Positions 26,801 through 35,859 of a stretch of 64,000 bases of DNA are shown piece by piece. The position numbers and the translations under genes were made by a program. The notes below the pieces were generated by a model. It worked only from the letters and a program-made list of their open reading frames with translations. It did no database searches and was not told the origin of the DNA. Position 1 is the stretch's first letter. Each line of letters begins with the position of its first letter. Source of the stretch: Caldilinea sp. CFX5 (GTDB lineage Bacteria; Chloroflexota; Anaerolineae; Caldilineales; Caldilineaceae); NCBI GenBank assembly GCA_021405325.1, contig QWII01000045.1, positions 19,021 to 83,020 on the forward strand, in the 5' to 3' direction.

Positions 26801-29800
26801 CTTCAAGCCGCCGTTGCCGGCATCGGTCAACGCCATAAATTGATCGAGCGTCGGGGGCAGAATGTCCAGCTTGAGTTGATCCAGCCGGGTCGAGTTGTGA
26901 CCGCCGAGGGTGCGCACATAGCAGACACGGATCAAGCCGCCGGTCGACCAACACTCATAGGCCGGCAGGGCATAGCCAGTGTTGAGATAGAGGTGCGGCG
27001 TCTGGTTCAACCCCGCCGGTAGGGTCAGATTGTTGATCTGCGGCGTGAGGTTGGCCTGCGCCCGGTACATGGGGCTGGCGATAAAGGTGTGGTCGCGCTG
27101 CACGGTCCAGGCGTTATCCATCTGATGGCGTTCGGCGTTGACATCGCTGACGCCCTGGGTCAACGAATACTGGAAGGTCGTGCCGCGGATGTTGTCTTCC
27201 GAGAAGAGCCAGAGGAAGGGCAGGATATGATACCAGTTCTGGCGCTCCGGGTCTTTATGCACCACGGTCGTCGTCAGGTTCATGGCAATCGCAATGGGGT
27301 TGTCGGCCACATACCCGCGCGTCGGGTCGGCCAGGGTGATCTTCGGCCCGGAGGAGGTGACCAAATCGTCGCGGCTGGTGTCGATCATCGCATCATAGGC
27401 ATAGAGCGCCTTGGCCAGTACGGCGACGGCGGCCCCATTGAGGGTAAAGCACGCGCCCCCCAACCCCGGCACTTTGCGCAAGGCGTCAACGCCCAACTCA
27501 CAGATGGCGGTAAGGATGCCGTCGATCAGGGCAATGACGCCGACGATAATCAAGCCGACCACTGTTGCCGCCAGCACCGCCAGTGTGATCACCAGAATCG
27601 TGGCGGCGATGGCCTGCGCCAGGGCGGCGTTGAATTGCGGGCTAAAGAGCGAGGTCTTCGTGTCAATCATCTGGTAGATAAAGAAACCCCAAATGATGCC
27701 GACCTGGATCACGGCGCCGATGACGCCGGCCGCGCGCGTCGTCCCTGCCAGCGCTGAACTGCCGCGCAGCGTGGTGGCAATGGCCGTCGCTGTACCAAAG
27801 AGCGCCCGCAAGCCTTGCGTCACCTGCACCACCGAGGTGATGACGTTGATCAGGCTGTAGAGTGAGACGAGGACGACCGCAATCAAGATGACACCGCCCA
27901 CCACTTTTTCCAGGATTGGATTGCCGGAAAATTTGAAGAAGGCCAGTGTCGCAATCGCCCCTAAGGCGATCACGGCCACAATCACCGTCCCGACAATCAC
28001 GCTGGGTTTTGAGCCTTCCCAGAGCGCCTTGAGTCGGGTCTTGATCAACCCGGTAGAGCCGAGGCGCGCCAGTTGGTTTTCGACACTGCGATGACCGGCC
28101 CAGGCGGCGACTTTGATGAGCGTGCGCGAGGCCACATTGTTCGTCAGTTCCCTGGTCGAGGTCGCAATACTGACAATCAACGCCACCACCTTGCCCGCGC
28201 CGCCGAGCGCCCCGCGCACGGCAGCCACCAGGTCGGCATCGGTCTTAAAGCTGGTGTCCGGCACAAGAATGGTGGCGTCTTGCTGGACGATGGCGTTGAC
28301 GCCTTGCGCCAATGCCAGGAAGTAGAAGCGGATCAAACCCATGCGCCCCAGGATCGTCTCGGCATCATCGCCGGTGAGGGCGGCTTTGTCGGCATAGCGG
28401 GCGGCGACTTCGTTCCACATGGTCGTGGCGTCGCAGGCGTTCCAACTGGGGGCGCTACTAGACGTGCTATTGGGTGTGGAGCAATACATTGTCCACTTCA
28501 ACCCGGTATTGACCGCCAGCGGGGTGGGCGTGAAGCCGGTCGGGTCGAGGTCAACGATGAGCAGGCCGTTGTGTTGGTGGACATAGCCGTTGTTGGCCGT
28601 GTTGCCGTTGAGGCCATCCAAGCCCTGGCTGCGGTAGCGATCCTCGTGGGCGAACATGAGGACCGGCTTGCGCGTGTTGTCTTGCGCCCAGCCCGCGGCA
28701 AAGTTGGCGTCGAGGATGCGTTTGGTCTCGGTCATGGCGGTAGTCATTAGCGCGCGGTCGAGCGTATCATAGCTTTTGGCCTCTACGCGCAGGGTGTTGG
28801 GGATCGCCCAGCGCTCGTCTTCGCTCACGGCGCTGTTGGTGGCGCGGTCAAAGCGGCGGGCGATCTCGGCGACATTCAGGTCGCGCTGGCCGTTATGGTC
28901 TTGATCGCGCCCGGCCAGGAAAGAGTTGTCCAGCCCGTGTGCGAGTAAGAAGAGGGTGGCGTCATCTTTGGGATCGGCAGCGACTGCCGGGTCTTCGTAG
29001 ATGACGGCCATGTTGCTGCCATGTTCTTCGCGCACGCTCAAGCCGGTCAGCAGCCACTCATCGTCATAGCTTTGGATCACCTGTGGCTGATTTTGTACAT
29101 TGTAGTGCTGGCAGAGGCCATCCACCACCCGGTCGCAAAAGTCGGTGAGCGCTTGCACCACCCAAACCAGCCGCACCTCGTAGGGTTGCTCCCAGGGGCC
29201 AACCGCCCACTGTGGAATGCGGGCGCTAAAGGCCACGCGGGCGCCGCTCTTCTCATCGCTCATCAAACGCAAGGGCGCATATAGCACTTTGGTGGCGCCG
29301 TCGGCGGTGAGATCGTGAACGGCGACGTTATAAGCCAGCAGGTCGCTGGCCGGCGCCAGGTTGGCCGATCCCGTCGGCACACGAATCTCCAACATCGGGA
29401 TCAGCTTCATGTCGCCATTGGCGTCCGCCGGGTTGGCGATGGCGTTGCCACCGGGCAAGTCAGCAAACGTTTTGCCGTCGCCATCCTGGAACTGTCCTTC
29501 GACATCCTGCGGCCAATCCAAGACATTGAGCGCGTACCAGAGATGCTTGGCGTCGCGCGGGCGCAGTTGGAAATCGACAAAGGTCGGGCTGTTGCTCTGC
29601 AAATGGTTGACCTGATAGCGCAAGGGAGTGTCCTTGTTGAAAAAGGCATTGGCGCCGGGGCGCATAGCGGCGTAGGGCGACAGGTCTTGGGCATCGGGGA
29701 CGCCGTCGCCGTCATTGTCATTGTCAAAGGCGTCGGGGATGCCGTTGCCATCGGTGTCGTCGGGCAGGCCATCGTGGTTGGCGTCGTTAAGCCATTCGAG

Positions 29801-31213
29801 CGTGTCGGCCTGCCCATCGTTGTTGCTGTCGCGCTGCAACGGGTCGCCAAACCAATGCTTGCCGGCGTAGTCAAAGCCCTTGACTTCCACGCCGTCGGCG
29901 ACGCCATCGCCATCGGTGTCAGCGAGTATAGGACTGGTGCCGATGCGTTCTTCGACGAAGTCGGTCAAGCCGTCGCTGTCACTGTCCTTGCCATCGTTGG
30001 CGGCGACCAACGGTTCGGGCGTGGGGATCGGCGCGACGGGAGGCGGTTCGTTGGTCGTGATGGCTGTACCTTGCGCATCGTTCAGGGTGCGTACATTGGC
30101 CGCTGCTACCGGGTCGGTGTTGGGGTTAAATTGCTGTTGGGTCGCCTGTTCGTAGGCGGTGCGGATCGCGATCGCGGTCGTCTGTTCCTGTTCTTGGGCA
30201 GCGGCGCGCGCTTGTTGCGCATCCACAAAGGCGCTGATGTGGACATTTTGCAAGAGCGGCCCGCCCACCTGCGCAAAGATGATGGCAATCGCCAGCGCGG
30301 CATAAAAGCGCCGGGAACGCCGCCCGGTCAATACAACGGCGACCGCGAACAGCCCCAGGCCAAGGCCCAGCGCCGACGCGGAAAGGGTTTGCACTTGCTC
30401 ATTCAGCAAGAAAGCCGTCGCCTGGCTTGGGGCAAAGTTGCTAAAATTGGTGACGATCTGGGCCGTGACCTCTTCGCCACGCTGGGGCGGGAACTGGAGC
30501 GCGAGCGTCTGGCGCAAGGGCAGGCCCTGCTGGTCGATCCAGAGTTCGCCGTGGCCGGTCATCTGGGCATAGCTGGCCGGCGCCTGCAATTCGAGACCGG
30601 GCGGCAATTCGCCTTTTTGCTGGAGCGCGGCGGTCATCTGCTCGCGCACATAGCCGGCAATCGCCGGGCCATCAAGTTGGAAGCCGTAGCGGGTGAAGGT
30701 GAGGCCGCCGCGCGTTGCTGTGCCGAGCGGCTGAATATCACGCATCCCGGCCAGGAAGGCCAGAAAGTCGCCACTGGGCGCCATGCCGCCGAGCAGGTCG
30801 TCGGCCGGCTTCCACGCGCCCCCGGCTTGCCGCATCTCGGTTTTGCCGTCAATCACCCGCACCTCGACGCCGCTGTCGGGCTGGCTGACGTTGCCCTCCT
30901 GCGACCAGAGATGCAGATTCATCGTGGCGGCGCGCAGATCGGTGGCGCCTTCCAGATGGAGCGCCGTCTGTCGGCTGCTGCGCCCGACATTGGCGAGAGT
31001 GGCGAGCGGGGTATTGACCTGGGTGAAATCGCTGGTGAAATGATAGGCGCCTCGGTCGCGGGCGGCGGCCCACGCCGCCACCACGGGATTGGTCGGCGCG
31101 GCCAGGGCCTGGCGTTGCAGCCACCAACCACTAGCCACAAGCGCCAGGAGCATGATCCCCGTGATCAGCCAGCCGGCGCGCCACTGCGGTAACGGAATTT
31201 TCTTGCGTTGCAT
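20837..31213 (-). CDS. Giant surface protein with TSP3 calcium-binding repeats, LamG domains, internal membrane helices and YLPVIRN C-terminus
   Basis: 3458 residues. The N-terminus is a signal anchor (WLITGIMLLALVASGWWL). Two more helices lie near residues 270-320. Calcium-binding thrombospondin-type-3 repeats follow (DSDSDGLTDFVEE, DTDGDGVADG, DNDNDGDGVPDA, about 405-510), then a block of several strong membrane helices (about 1060-1260), and a second TSP3 group (DADGDGLRS, DTDGDGLPDA, about 1480-1600). Next come beta-rich domains and two LamG/concanavalin-like domains (about 2120-2310 and 2640-2800, each with FSLAFWLKT/FSLQSWLLT and WHHIV/WHQIV), Ig-like modules, a Thr/Pro/Ala-rich stalk, and LYLPVIRN. 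It is probably an adhesin or sheath protein that binds glycans and Ca2+. A palindrome is inserted in frame at residues about 3009-3053. AAGGA precedes ATG 31213. The exact function is unknown. Confidence 0.85.
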   Translation of the reverse strand: MQRKKIPLPQWRAGWLITGIMLLALVASGWWLQRQALAAPTNPVVAAWAAARDRGAYHFTSDFTQVNTPLATLANVGRSSRQTALHLEGATDLRAATMNLHLWSQEGNVSQPDSGVEVRVIDGKTEMRQAGGAWKPADDLLGGMAPSGDFLAFLAGMRDIQPLGTATRGGLTFTRYGFQLDGPAIAGYVREQMTAALQQKGELPPGLELQAPASYAQMTGHGELWIDQQGLPLRQTLALQFPPQRGEEVTAQIVTNFSNFAPSQATAFLLNEQVQTLSASALGLGLGLFAVAVVLTGRRSRRFYAALAIAIIFAQVGGPLLQNVHISAFVDAQQARAAAQEQEQTTAIAIRTAYEQATQQQFNPNTDPVAAANVRTLNDAQGTAITTNEPPPVAPIPTPEPLVAANDGKDSDSDGLTDFVEERIGTSPILADTDGDGVADGVEVKGFDYAGKHWFGDPLQRDSNNDGQADTLEWLNDANHDGLPDDTDGNGIPDAFDNDNDGDGVPDAQDLSPYAAMRPGANAFFNKDTPLRYQVNHLQSNSPTFVDFQLRPRDAKHLWYALNVLDWPQDVEGQFQDGDGKTFADLPGGNAIANPADANGDMKLIPMLEIRVPTGSANLAPASDLLAYNVAVHDLTADGATKVLYAPLRLMSDEKSGARVAFSARIPQWAVGPWEQPYEVRLVWVVQALTDFCDRVVDGLCQHYNVQNQPQVIQSYDDEWLLTGLSVREEHGSNMAVIYEDPAVAADPKDDATLFLLAHGLDNSFLAGRDQDHNGQRDLNVAEIARRFDRATNSAVSEDERWAIPNTLRVEAKSYDTLDRALMTTAMTETKRILDANFAAGWAQDNTRKPVLMFAHEDRYRSQGLDGLNGNTANNGYVHQHNGLLIVDLDPTGFTPTPLAVNTGLKWTMYCSTPNSTSSSAPSWNACDATTMWNEVAARYADKAALTGDDAETILGRMGLIRFYFLALAQGVNAIVQQDATILVPDTSFKTDADLVAAVRGALGGAGKVVALIVSIATSTRELTNNVASRTLIKVAAWAGHRSVENQLARLGSTGLIKTRLKALWEGSKPSVIVGTVIVAVIALGAIATLAFFKFSGNPILEKVVGGVILIAVVLVSLYSLINVITSVVQVTQGLRALFGTATAIATTLRGSSALAGTTRAAGVIGAVIQVGIIWGFFIYQMIDTKTSLFSPQFNAALAQAIAATILVITLAVLAATVVGLIIVGVIALIDGILTAICELGVDALRKVPGLGGACFTLNGAAVAVLAKALYAYDAMIDTSRDDLVTSSGPKITLADPTRGYVADNPIAIAMNLTTTVVHKDPERQNWYHILPFLWLFSEDNIRGTTFQYSLTQGVSDVNAERHQMDNAWTVQRDHTFIASPMYRAQANLTPQINNLTLPAGLNQTPHLYLNTGYALPAYECWSTGGLIRVCYVRTLGGHNSTRLDQLKLDILPPTLDQFMALTDAGNGGLKLGWDAQFQTLADADGDGLRSTARQGNDPNDATWDADGDGLSDSYELQWRSQGVAISPVSPDTDGDGLPDAQELQLGTNPASKDSDNDGLLDGDEVYHQVYTIANGLVTPTNSWVGGWTVVITGTQTLNQIVSSDPTSPDSDGDGISDQAEKELATNPDPHKRLDPDGRPYHPLIVNKNPLVVQVAVNDTDRIVKPGQTLLYTTTVANLGAPFTAGGLQVNAPAALTPPVSTYRLALDQTNLVTTTTNLLVAGTTSQKLTITSLARARLSAGNVPAWQWQPATPGTLGGFTSALPAWRTAVAPLNFSSQDSYAVTALNRSATQNPEPYTQLFAGQAGAWNLPAGVNKAFGGGQLHDASPTDVACNAFGRCFFVWSQFRDNRSVIMGMLTNQDLSSATPTEFVVAEDMAQADYDHYFHPVVASDGTNFLVAYEGIQQRRVGTTSVLYFMSSRIVARRFDVNGNPLGNAASLPSADVTAGLANPLRISYLNLDVAWIGDAYRVLWSQPKPGQPNNILQVADFDAAGAVIAGSQRTLTGDVKAGDQTAPQLAYDPLSGRSIVAYLDSGNLADTILFQNRNDANPVLTNQQFALGNVGVAYHPGVHGWLLSWTPLNGGAAKQSYTLLNSDGTPVAGLTPQTSPWAVLPSALSGSSLACPPADSQPVLVLPFEELPGATTFTDASGWNANATCTGDACPVAGIDGAPGAPRSDFAVRFNGGQKLSVAISGARGNRFSLAFWLKTSAATGGDFALVTNDNWRFVLRDGRLNYVSNLVNVTSNVGVADGQWHHIVLAQNEVTALIYVDGQLRTTPTDQATAGILAPGNVTIGAFASNTAFFTGELDQLQVYNTTLDQATVQAIKDNTQNAYCLATSPASTAVNTLRLNLAAQDTRGGVIKSSAGVSLTVDADPPTSNITSLTDGGYVQGTPGAAQTLIIGGNANDANGVQGVQVSVNGGGWQVASGGATWVYPLQVAEGRYGLQSRATDVAGNVESTPGTTTVIVDAGAPQIQTDFADQARLVPVSPIVGQWQIGLQGTAVDPAIAGGAGSGVQQVEVMLQNGSLNVAGNGWQPAALTDQGIWSLNYPLDSAPNLSGVYTVTVRAADRVGNAATLVRLITLDAAGPNAQVSAVAMAQTTFAGDKPTTIEGSADDPDGVSKVEMSFVPIQRMRALSDTLLFLPFDETSDERNYHDISPLHTDVNCVNQCIAGQPGQNDGALRMIPGEAGPLQRPQAGEFDFTAGDSFSLQSWLLTTQTDGVILSKEDAKRVGYALVLQEGVPMLRLNGGIVAKGTAAINDKRWHQIVGVVDAGAGEARLYVDGELASKVPFRGDLVDPKHPKWPLLIGGQAGDTGFTGLIDGFFDDVGVFKAALSPYLVQALYHTEATVRQEAELAEPDAPVTKWLVTVPAGLEGQYQIDLRTTDNLANRSFHPAAWRGIIDTLAPRITFTAQATGAQFNEGNGVTRAEVNYAYSAEDRYLSDKNFSGPCDGVSALVRDFADDADVAGLFPDLTLRNRLSTSCTVWEIVGAPARSVNACDGYGFCVATPPAPQGDSRSPAWSGSLAGATETSTSAQPSAPSPSWGGSGWGVDASEPSALLLNPTNHSLLAVDPGQVLTVTVAAQAVANLRQVVILLDGAAAATIDFAQASALKVAERRVAVKLPAFDPDKFEGEHTLVAQATDWAGNTQRTLFPATVVFDTHDPTVTLSNDKLTSADSYGLGNSLMRLRGNASDKLGLAAVQISVNDGPFSDVTFDEQGNWSTALWLGDNAAGKNLKFTLRAIDRAGHQTAMDKGLLVDVPPLPTLETTISAGPSDSLSETSATFQFSGVDAQGQPVNSFLCQLDAGDFTPCTSPQRYSGLAQGQHIFHVLASNDQGALDPTPAEWIWQIGTVTPPPPPTSKRIFLPLITRGKAQVQADAAAVDSASTPTAAATATAPAPPTSEEAPVETVTPVSAETPVDTPMPEAQLTTESAPVPASAAENGGSVTLYLPVIRN
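22054..22187. repeat. Palindromic element inserted in frame in the giant gene
   Basis: Left part 22054-22091 (ccaccccgaccctcccc... with its own ggggaggg stem) is roughly complementary to 22136-22187 (another internal stem, then gcgcgggtgggg). It is translated on the minus strand as a Pro/Ser/Gly/Trp-rich insert (PSPSWGGSGWGVD) between an ATPPAPQG segment and the next Ig-like domain, without breaking the frame. The sequence is related in style to the element at 31763-31852. Confidence 0.65.
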
Positions 31214-31393
31214 AGGTTGTTCCTTTATTCAACTCTGCATCGGACGATGACGGTTGACACTTTTGTCTGCTCGCAGTATGCCAAGGCGTCATCAATCGTT
31301 CGTCAACGCAGCGGCGTCGGAACGTCAATTGGAGGTGATGAGATCGTCAATGGGTCATGGCGCCATTGACGCTTAGAGGGATGACAAGTAATC

Positions 31394-31455
31394 GTAGGTG
31401 CGGTTTGTAACCGCACGGGTTCACCGAAGCCTGTGCGGTTACAAACCGCACCTAC
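31394..31455. repeat. gtaggtgcggttt palindrome, copy 2
   Basis: Arms about 31394-31420 and 31430-31455 form a near-perfect stem; the sequence matches the copy at 20766-20828 except for a few bases and the loop. It lies in the 311-base gap between the divergent giant gene and the BTAD-NACHT-WD40 gene. The rest of that gap holds the promoter at 31483 and no other ORF. Confidence 0.88.
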
Positions 31456-31482
31456 GCTTTGGGCTATACTCTTGCCGATCTG

Positions 31483-31491
31483 TGCTATAAT
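31483..31491 (+). promoter_or_regulatory. Extended -10 promoter for the BTAD-NACHT-WD40 gene
   Basis: TGC-TATAAT at 31483-31491 is a perfect -10 with the TGn extension, 33 bases before ATG 31525. No good -35 lies 17 bases upstream, which extended -10 promoters can tolerate. Confidence 0.5.
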
Positions 31492-31524
31492 CAATGACAG
31501 TTTAGAAAAGGGTGCTATTTATCC

Positions 31525-34500
31525 ATGGCGCGTCTAGCATTGCGGTTTTTTGGTTCATTTGAAGCGACCCTGGCGGGGCAACCGCTCCGTCATCTACATT
31601 CCACCCGGCTGCAGGCGCTGCTTGCCTATCTGGTCCTCGAAGCGGCGCGTCCCCACAGCCGTGATGAACTGGCGACCCGCTTCTGGCCCGATGAGCCGGA
31701 GGCAGCCGCCAAGCAGAATTTGCGTCAGGCGCTCTACCAGTTACGACAAGCACTGGATGAGCCACCCCACCCTAACCCTCCCCTGCTAGGGGAGGGAACC
31801 GTTGACGATGGGACCGTTCCTCCCCTTACCAGGGGGAGGGTAGGCGGGGGTGTTTCCTATTTACTGTTGACGCGCAACACCGCCCAATTCAACCCGGCCA
31901 GCGACTATGCCTTAGATGTCGCCACTTTTCAGGAGCAGATCCAACAACAACAGTTGACCCAAGCCCTGGCTCTCTACCAGGGCGATCTCCTCAGTGGCTT
32001 GACCAACCCCAGCCCGCTCTTTGAAGAGTGGCTGGTGATCCAGCGCGAACGCTATCATATTCAAGCCCTGACCCTGCTCGACCAGTTGACACAACAGGCA
32101 TTACACCAGGCCGACTACCTCGCTGCCCAGGACTACGCCCACCGCCAACTCGCCTTGGAACCCTGGCGCGAAACCGCCCACCGCCAGTTGATTACCGCCC
32201 TGGCCGCCAGCGGTGATCGCGCCGCCGCCCTCGCCCAATATGAAAGCTGTCGCCGCCTCCTGGCCGCGGAGTTGGGCGTGGCGCCGGATGGGGAGACGGA
32301 GGCGTTGGTGGAACAGATCCGCGCCCATGACAAGGTGACAAGGTGGCAGGGTGACAAGGTGACAAGTGACAAGGTGACGGACGTCGCCCAAACCGCAGTC
32401 ACCCAGTCACCCCTTCACCTTGTCACCTTGTCACCTTGTCACGACTGGGGCGCCGCGCCGGAGATCCGCACCCTCCACGGGCGGCAGGCGGAGATGGCGA
32501 CGTTGCAGCAGTGGATCAGTGTAGAGAAGTGCCGGTTGGTGGCGGTGTTGGGCATGGGGGGGATGGGTAAGACGGCGTTGACGGTGCATTGGGCGCGCAC
32601 GGTGGCCGCGCAAGGGGCGTTTGGGGTGGTGATCTGGCGCTCATTGCTCAATGCGCCGCCGCTGCTGGAGATTTTGCGCGAGTGGCTGCTGGTACTGTCG
32701 CAGCAACAAGTGACGACATTGCCGGCGACGCTGGATGGACTGCTCGCCCTGCTTATGGAACAGGTGCGGCAACAGCGCTGTCTGCTGGTGCTGGATAACG
32801 CCGAGAGCATTTTGCAAGAAGCGGCGGACAGCGGGCCGGGCGCAGGTGGTCGCCAGGGCGCCTATCGACCAGGATGTGAGGAATACGGTCAACTCTTTCA
32901 GCGGTTGGGGAGCAGTACACACCAAAGCTGTCTGCTGATTACCAGTCGCGAATTGCCGCCGGAAATTGCCCGCCTGGCGCGCGCAAGCTGGCTGGTGCGC
33001 AGTTTGCCGTTAGCCGGGGTGGCGTCCGACGCCGTTAATGCAATCTTAAAAACCCAGGGGTTGACTGCGCCGCCGACCTTGACGCAGCAGTTGGCGCAGC
33101 GCTACTCCGGCAACCCGCTGGCGCTGTTGCTGGTGGCGGACACTATTCAGGAGTTATTCGACGGGGACATGGCCGCCTTTCTGGACGAGGAAGCGCCGAT
33201 CTTTGACGACATTCGTGATGTCCTCGACCAACAGTTTGCCCGGCTTGCCCCGCTGGAACAGACGATTCTCTTCTGGTTGGCGCTGGCGCGGGAGCCGCGC
33301 ACGGTGGCGCAGTTGGCCGCACTCTTGCCGCAACCTGTCGCCAAACGCGCATTGTTAGAAGCATTGACCAGTTTGCGCCGCCGTTCACTGCTGGAAAAGG
33401 GCGGCGACGAGGGCGGGCCGGATCAGGAAGCCAACGGCGAGAGCGGCTTTACCTTGCAAAATGTGGTGACAGAGTATCTCACTGATCGCCTGGTCGAACA
33501 GCTTTGTGCTGAAATTCAGCAAGGGATGCCCCACCTGCTCAAGCAGCACAGTTTGCTCAACGCCCAGGCCAAAGCCTATGTGCGCCAAAGCCAGACGCGG
33601 CTGATCTTGCAGCCAATCAGTGAGCGTTTGCAGGCTAGAATGGGGCGCAGCGTGCTGCTCAACCATTTATACCGCTTGCTGGATCAGTTGCGTCAGGAAG
33701 CGGATCGGCGCACCACCTATGCCAGCGGCAATCTGCTCAATCTGCTGCTCCATCTGCAAGCGGATCTGCGTCAGGCGGACTTTTCGCAACTGGCGGTCTG
33801 GCAAGGCTATTTGCAAGGGGCCAATGCCCCCGGCATCAATTTTCAGGAGGCCGATCTAACCAACTGTGTCTTTACCGATGTCTTTGGCGGCGTGACGGCG
33901 CTGGCCTATAGCCCCGATGGCGAAATCCTGGCCGGCGGCACCACGACCGGCGCCATCTACCTCTGGCGCGCCCAAGGGGCGCCCGCCGACGGCCAGGCGG
34001 TTGGCGTGTTGACGGGGCATAGCAACTATGTCTGGTCGCTCCTCTTTAGCGCCGATGGTCGCCGGCTGATCAGTTGCTGCGATGATGGGCTGATTCACAT
34101 CTGGGCGATCCATGAGCAAGCTAGTGGCGTGCAGCAGGCCGGGTCGATCATCCAGACCTTGCGTGGTCACACGGCTGGTGTCTGGCGGTTGAGCGTCAGT
34201 CCGGATGGTCATACCCTGGCCAGCACCGGCGGCGATCGTATGGTGCGCTTGTGGGATTTACGCAGCGGCGCGCTGCTTATGACGATCCCTATGCCGGCGG
34301 GCCAACGCGGGGTACGCGGGTTGGCCTTCCACCCCAATGGTCATCTCCTGGTCAGCGGCAACGAAACGGGGCAGATCCAGGTGTGGGCCTGGGCGACCGG
34401 AACGTTGATCAATGCCATCCAGGCGCATCAACAAATGGTCTGGTTTCTCACCTTCAGCCCCGACGGCGCGCGCTTGGCGACGGGCAGCGCCGATGGCAGC

Positions 34501-35859
34501 ATCCGGTTCTGGTCGATGGAACGGCTGCTAACGCCGGCTGGTGAGACAACTGACGCACTGCCGACGCCCCAGCAGGTGTTGACCGGCCACACCGGGCGGG
34601 TCAACTGGCTGGCCTTTAGCCCCGACGGACGTTGGCTGGTCAGCGCCGGGGATGACCAGAGCGTGCGGCTTTGGGACGGCGAACGGGGTACGCTCCAGAC
34701 AACGTTGCAAGGGCATCGTGATACGGTGGGCAGCGCTATTTTTAGTTTGGATGGGCAACAAGTTGCCAGCGGCGGCGGTGATCGCACGGTTCATGTCTGG
34801 GAGGTGGCAAGCGGACATCTCTTACGCACCATGCAGGGCCATAGCCAGGGTGTCAATAAGGTGAGTTGTTCCCCCGATGGCAAGTTGATCGCCACGGCGT
34901 GCGAGGATGGCAAGGTGCGTCTCTTCGCCTATCCGGCCAGCAGCGCGCCAACGGCAACGGTGCTGGCGCCGGCTGATCTCACCGTCCTTACCGGCCATAC
35001 GAAAGAGGTGACCGCCGTTGCCTTCAGCCCCGCCGGCCAGTTGTTAGCCAGCGGTGGTGCGGACTGCGCCATCCATTTATGGCAAATGCCGGGTGGGCAG
35101 TTGCAGCAGACGCTGGACGGCCATCGCTCGTGGGTGCGCACCTTGCTCTTTCACCCCAATGGTCAACTGCTCTTCAGTTGCGCCAGTGATTGGAGCATTC
35201 GTGTTTGGCATCTAACCAGCGGTGAACAAATCCACCTGCTCCAAAGCCAGAAAGGCTCGACCTGGAGTGTGGCGCTCCATCCCAACGGCGAAACTATCGC
35301 CGCCGGCAACACGGTGCATACGGTCTACCTCTGGCCGACTTACAAAGTGGATCAAGCGCTTGCCCTGCATGGTCACAGCGCCTGGATCACCGCTGTCGCC
35401 TTTAGCCCCAATGGGCAACTCCTGGCGAGCGCCAGCGGCGACCAGACTATCCGCCTCTGGGATGCTGCCACCGGCGACGCGCACGCCGTCCTCACCGGTC
35501 ATCAGGATTGGGTCAACAGTATCGCCTTTGGCGGCCCGCCAGGTCTGGATGGGCAGTGGTTGGTCAGCGGCAGCAGCGATCACACCGTGCGTGTGTGGGA
35601 AGTCGCCACGGGTCGTCTGTTGCAAACTTTCACTGGTCACACCAATGCGGTGCGTTCCGTTGTTTTTCACCCCGCTGGACAGACCTTGATCAGCGGCAGC
35701 AGTGATGAAACAGTCAAGGTGTGGGATCTTGCGCATGGGCATTGTCTGGCGCCCCTGCGTGCGCCGCGCCCCTATGAAGGTATGTGCATCACCGGAGCGA
35801 CCGGCCTAACCGTCGCCCAGAAAGCTGCGCTCAGGGCATTGGGGGCGGTAGCGGAATGA
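31525..35859 (+). CDS. BTAD (SARP-like) - NACHT/NB-ARC - WD40 STAND regulator
   Basis: 1444 residues in four parts. An OmpR/SARP-like N-terminus ([36 protein letters not shown]) is followed by a BTAD helical domain (about 120-265). An ATPase follows with Walker [12 protein letters not shown] (about 340), Walker [10 protein letters not shown] (about 416) and [13 protein letters not shown]. From about residue 790 there are fourteen WD40 repeats (xFSPDGxxLxSGxxDxxIRLWD), enough for two seven-bladed propellers. STAND proteins of this kind are ATP switches, with WD40 as the sensor. The N-terminus suggests DNA binding, though a role in defence is also possible. Two palindromes sit in the coding sequence (residues about 80-110 and 269-307). 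The 3' end overlaps the opposing kinase gene by 29 bp. aaaaggg precedes ATG. Confidence 0.88.
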   Translation: MARLALRFFGSFEATLAGQPLRHLHSTRLQALLAYLVLEAARPHSRDELATRFWPDEPEAAAKQNLRQALYQLRQALDEPPHPNPPLLGEGTVDDGTVPPLTRGRVGGGVSYLLLTRNTAQFNPASDYALDVATFQEQIQQQQLTQALALYQGDLLSGLTNPSPLFEEWLVIQRERYHIQALTLLDQLTQQALHQADYLAAQDYAHRQLALEPWRETAHRQLITALAASGDRAAALAQYESCRRLLAAELGVAPDGETEALVEQIRAHDKVTRWQGDKVTSDKVTDVAQTAVTQSPLHLVTLSPCHDWGAAPEIRTLHGRQAEMATLQQWISVEKCRLVAVLGMGGMGKTALTVHWARTVAAQGAFGVVIWRSLLNAPPLLEILREWLLVLSQQQVTTLPATLDGLLALLMEQVRQQRCLLVLDNAESILQEAADSGPGAGGRQGAYRPGCEEYGQLFQRLGSSTHQSCLLITSRELPPEIARLARASWLVRSLPLAGVASDAVNAILKTQGLTAPPTLTQQLAQRYSGNPLALLLVADTIQELFDGDMAAFLDEEAPIFDDIRDVLDQQFARLAPLEQTILFWLALAREPRTVAQLAALLPQPVAKRALLEALTSLRRRSLLEKGGDEGGPDQEANGESGFTLQNVVTEYLTDRLVEQLCAEIQQGMPHLLKQHSLLNAQAKAYVRQSQTRLILQPISERLQARMGRSVLLNHLYRLLDQLRQEADRRTTYASGNLLNLLLHLQADLRQADFSQLAVWQGYLQGANAPGINFQEADLTNCVFTDVFGGVTALAYSPDGEILAGGTTTGAIYLWRAQGAPADGQAVGVLTGHSNYVWSLLFSADGRRLISCCDDGLIHIWAIHEQASGVQQAGSIIQTLRGHTAGVWRLSVSPDGHTLASTGGDRMVRLWDLRSGALLMTIPMPAGQRGVRGLAFHPNGHLLVSGNETGQIQVWAWATGTLINAIQAHQQMVWFLTFSPDGARLATGSADGSIRFWSMERLLTPAGETTDALPTPQQVLTGHTGRVNWLAFSPDGRWLVSAGDDQSVRLWDGERGTLQTTLQGHRDTVGSAIFSLDGQQVASGGGDRTVHVWEVASGHLLRTMQGHSQGVNKVSCSPDGKLIATACEDGKVRLFAYPASSAPTATVLAPADLTVLTGHTKEVTAVAFSPAGQLLASGGADCAIHLWQMPGGQLQQTLDGHRSWVRTLLFHPNGQLLFSCASDWSIRVWHLTSGEQIHLLQSQKGSTWSVALHPNGETIAAGNTVHTVYLWPTYKVDQALALHGHSAWITAVAFSPNGQLLASASGDQTIRLWDAATGDAHAVLTGHQDWVNSIAFGGPPGLDGQWLVSGSSDHTVRVWEVATGRLLQTFTGHTNAVRSVVFHPAGQTLISGSSDETVKVWDLAHGHCLAPLRAPRPYEGMCITGATGLTVAQKAALRALGAVAE
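31763..31852. repeat. Palindromic element inserted in frame in the BTAD region
   Basis: Outer arms (caccccaccctaaccctcccc at the left, gggggagggtaggcgggggtg at the right) enclose two small stems (31777-31796 and 31819-31839). The element is translated as [12 protein letters not shown] ... [11 protein letters not shown], which interrupts the junction between the DNA-binding and BTAD domains. Homologous domains normally join here without such a segment (family knowledge). Confidence 0.75.
32328..32442. repeat. gtgacaag palindromic element inserted in frame before the NACHT domain
   Basis: The left arm (32328-32378) is built of repeated tgacaaggtgaca units and the right arm (32406-32442) of their complement gtcaccttgtcac. 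It is translated as DKVT...[10 protein letters not shown] and [11 protein letters not shown]. The same unit family is found at 36118-36240 in the next gene. Confidence 0.85.

Noticed and set aside
29315..31192. 625-residue plus-strand ORF and other long ORFs opposite the giant gene
   Set aside because: They are antisense shadows: the minus strand has signal peptide, TSP3, LamG and other recognisable domains, while the plus frames show no family pattern.
32328..32442. Genuine protein domain rich in DKVT repeats
   Set aside because: The same DNA units occur as palindromes in another unrelated gene and resemble the non-coding hairpins, so the amino-acid repeat is a by-product.
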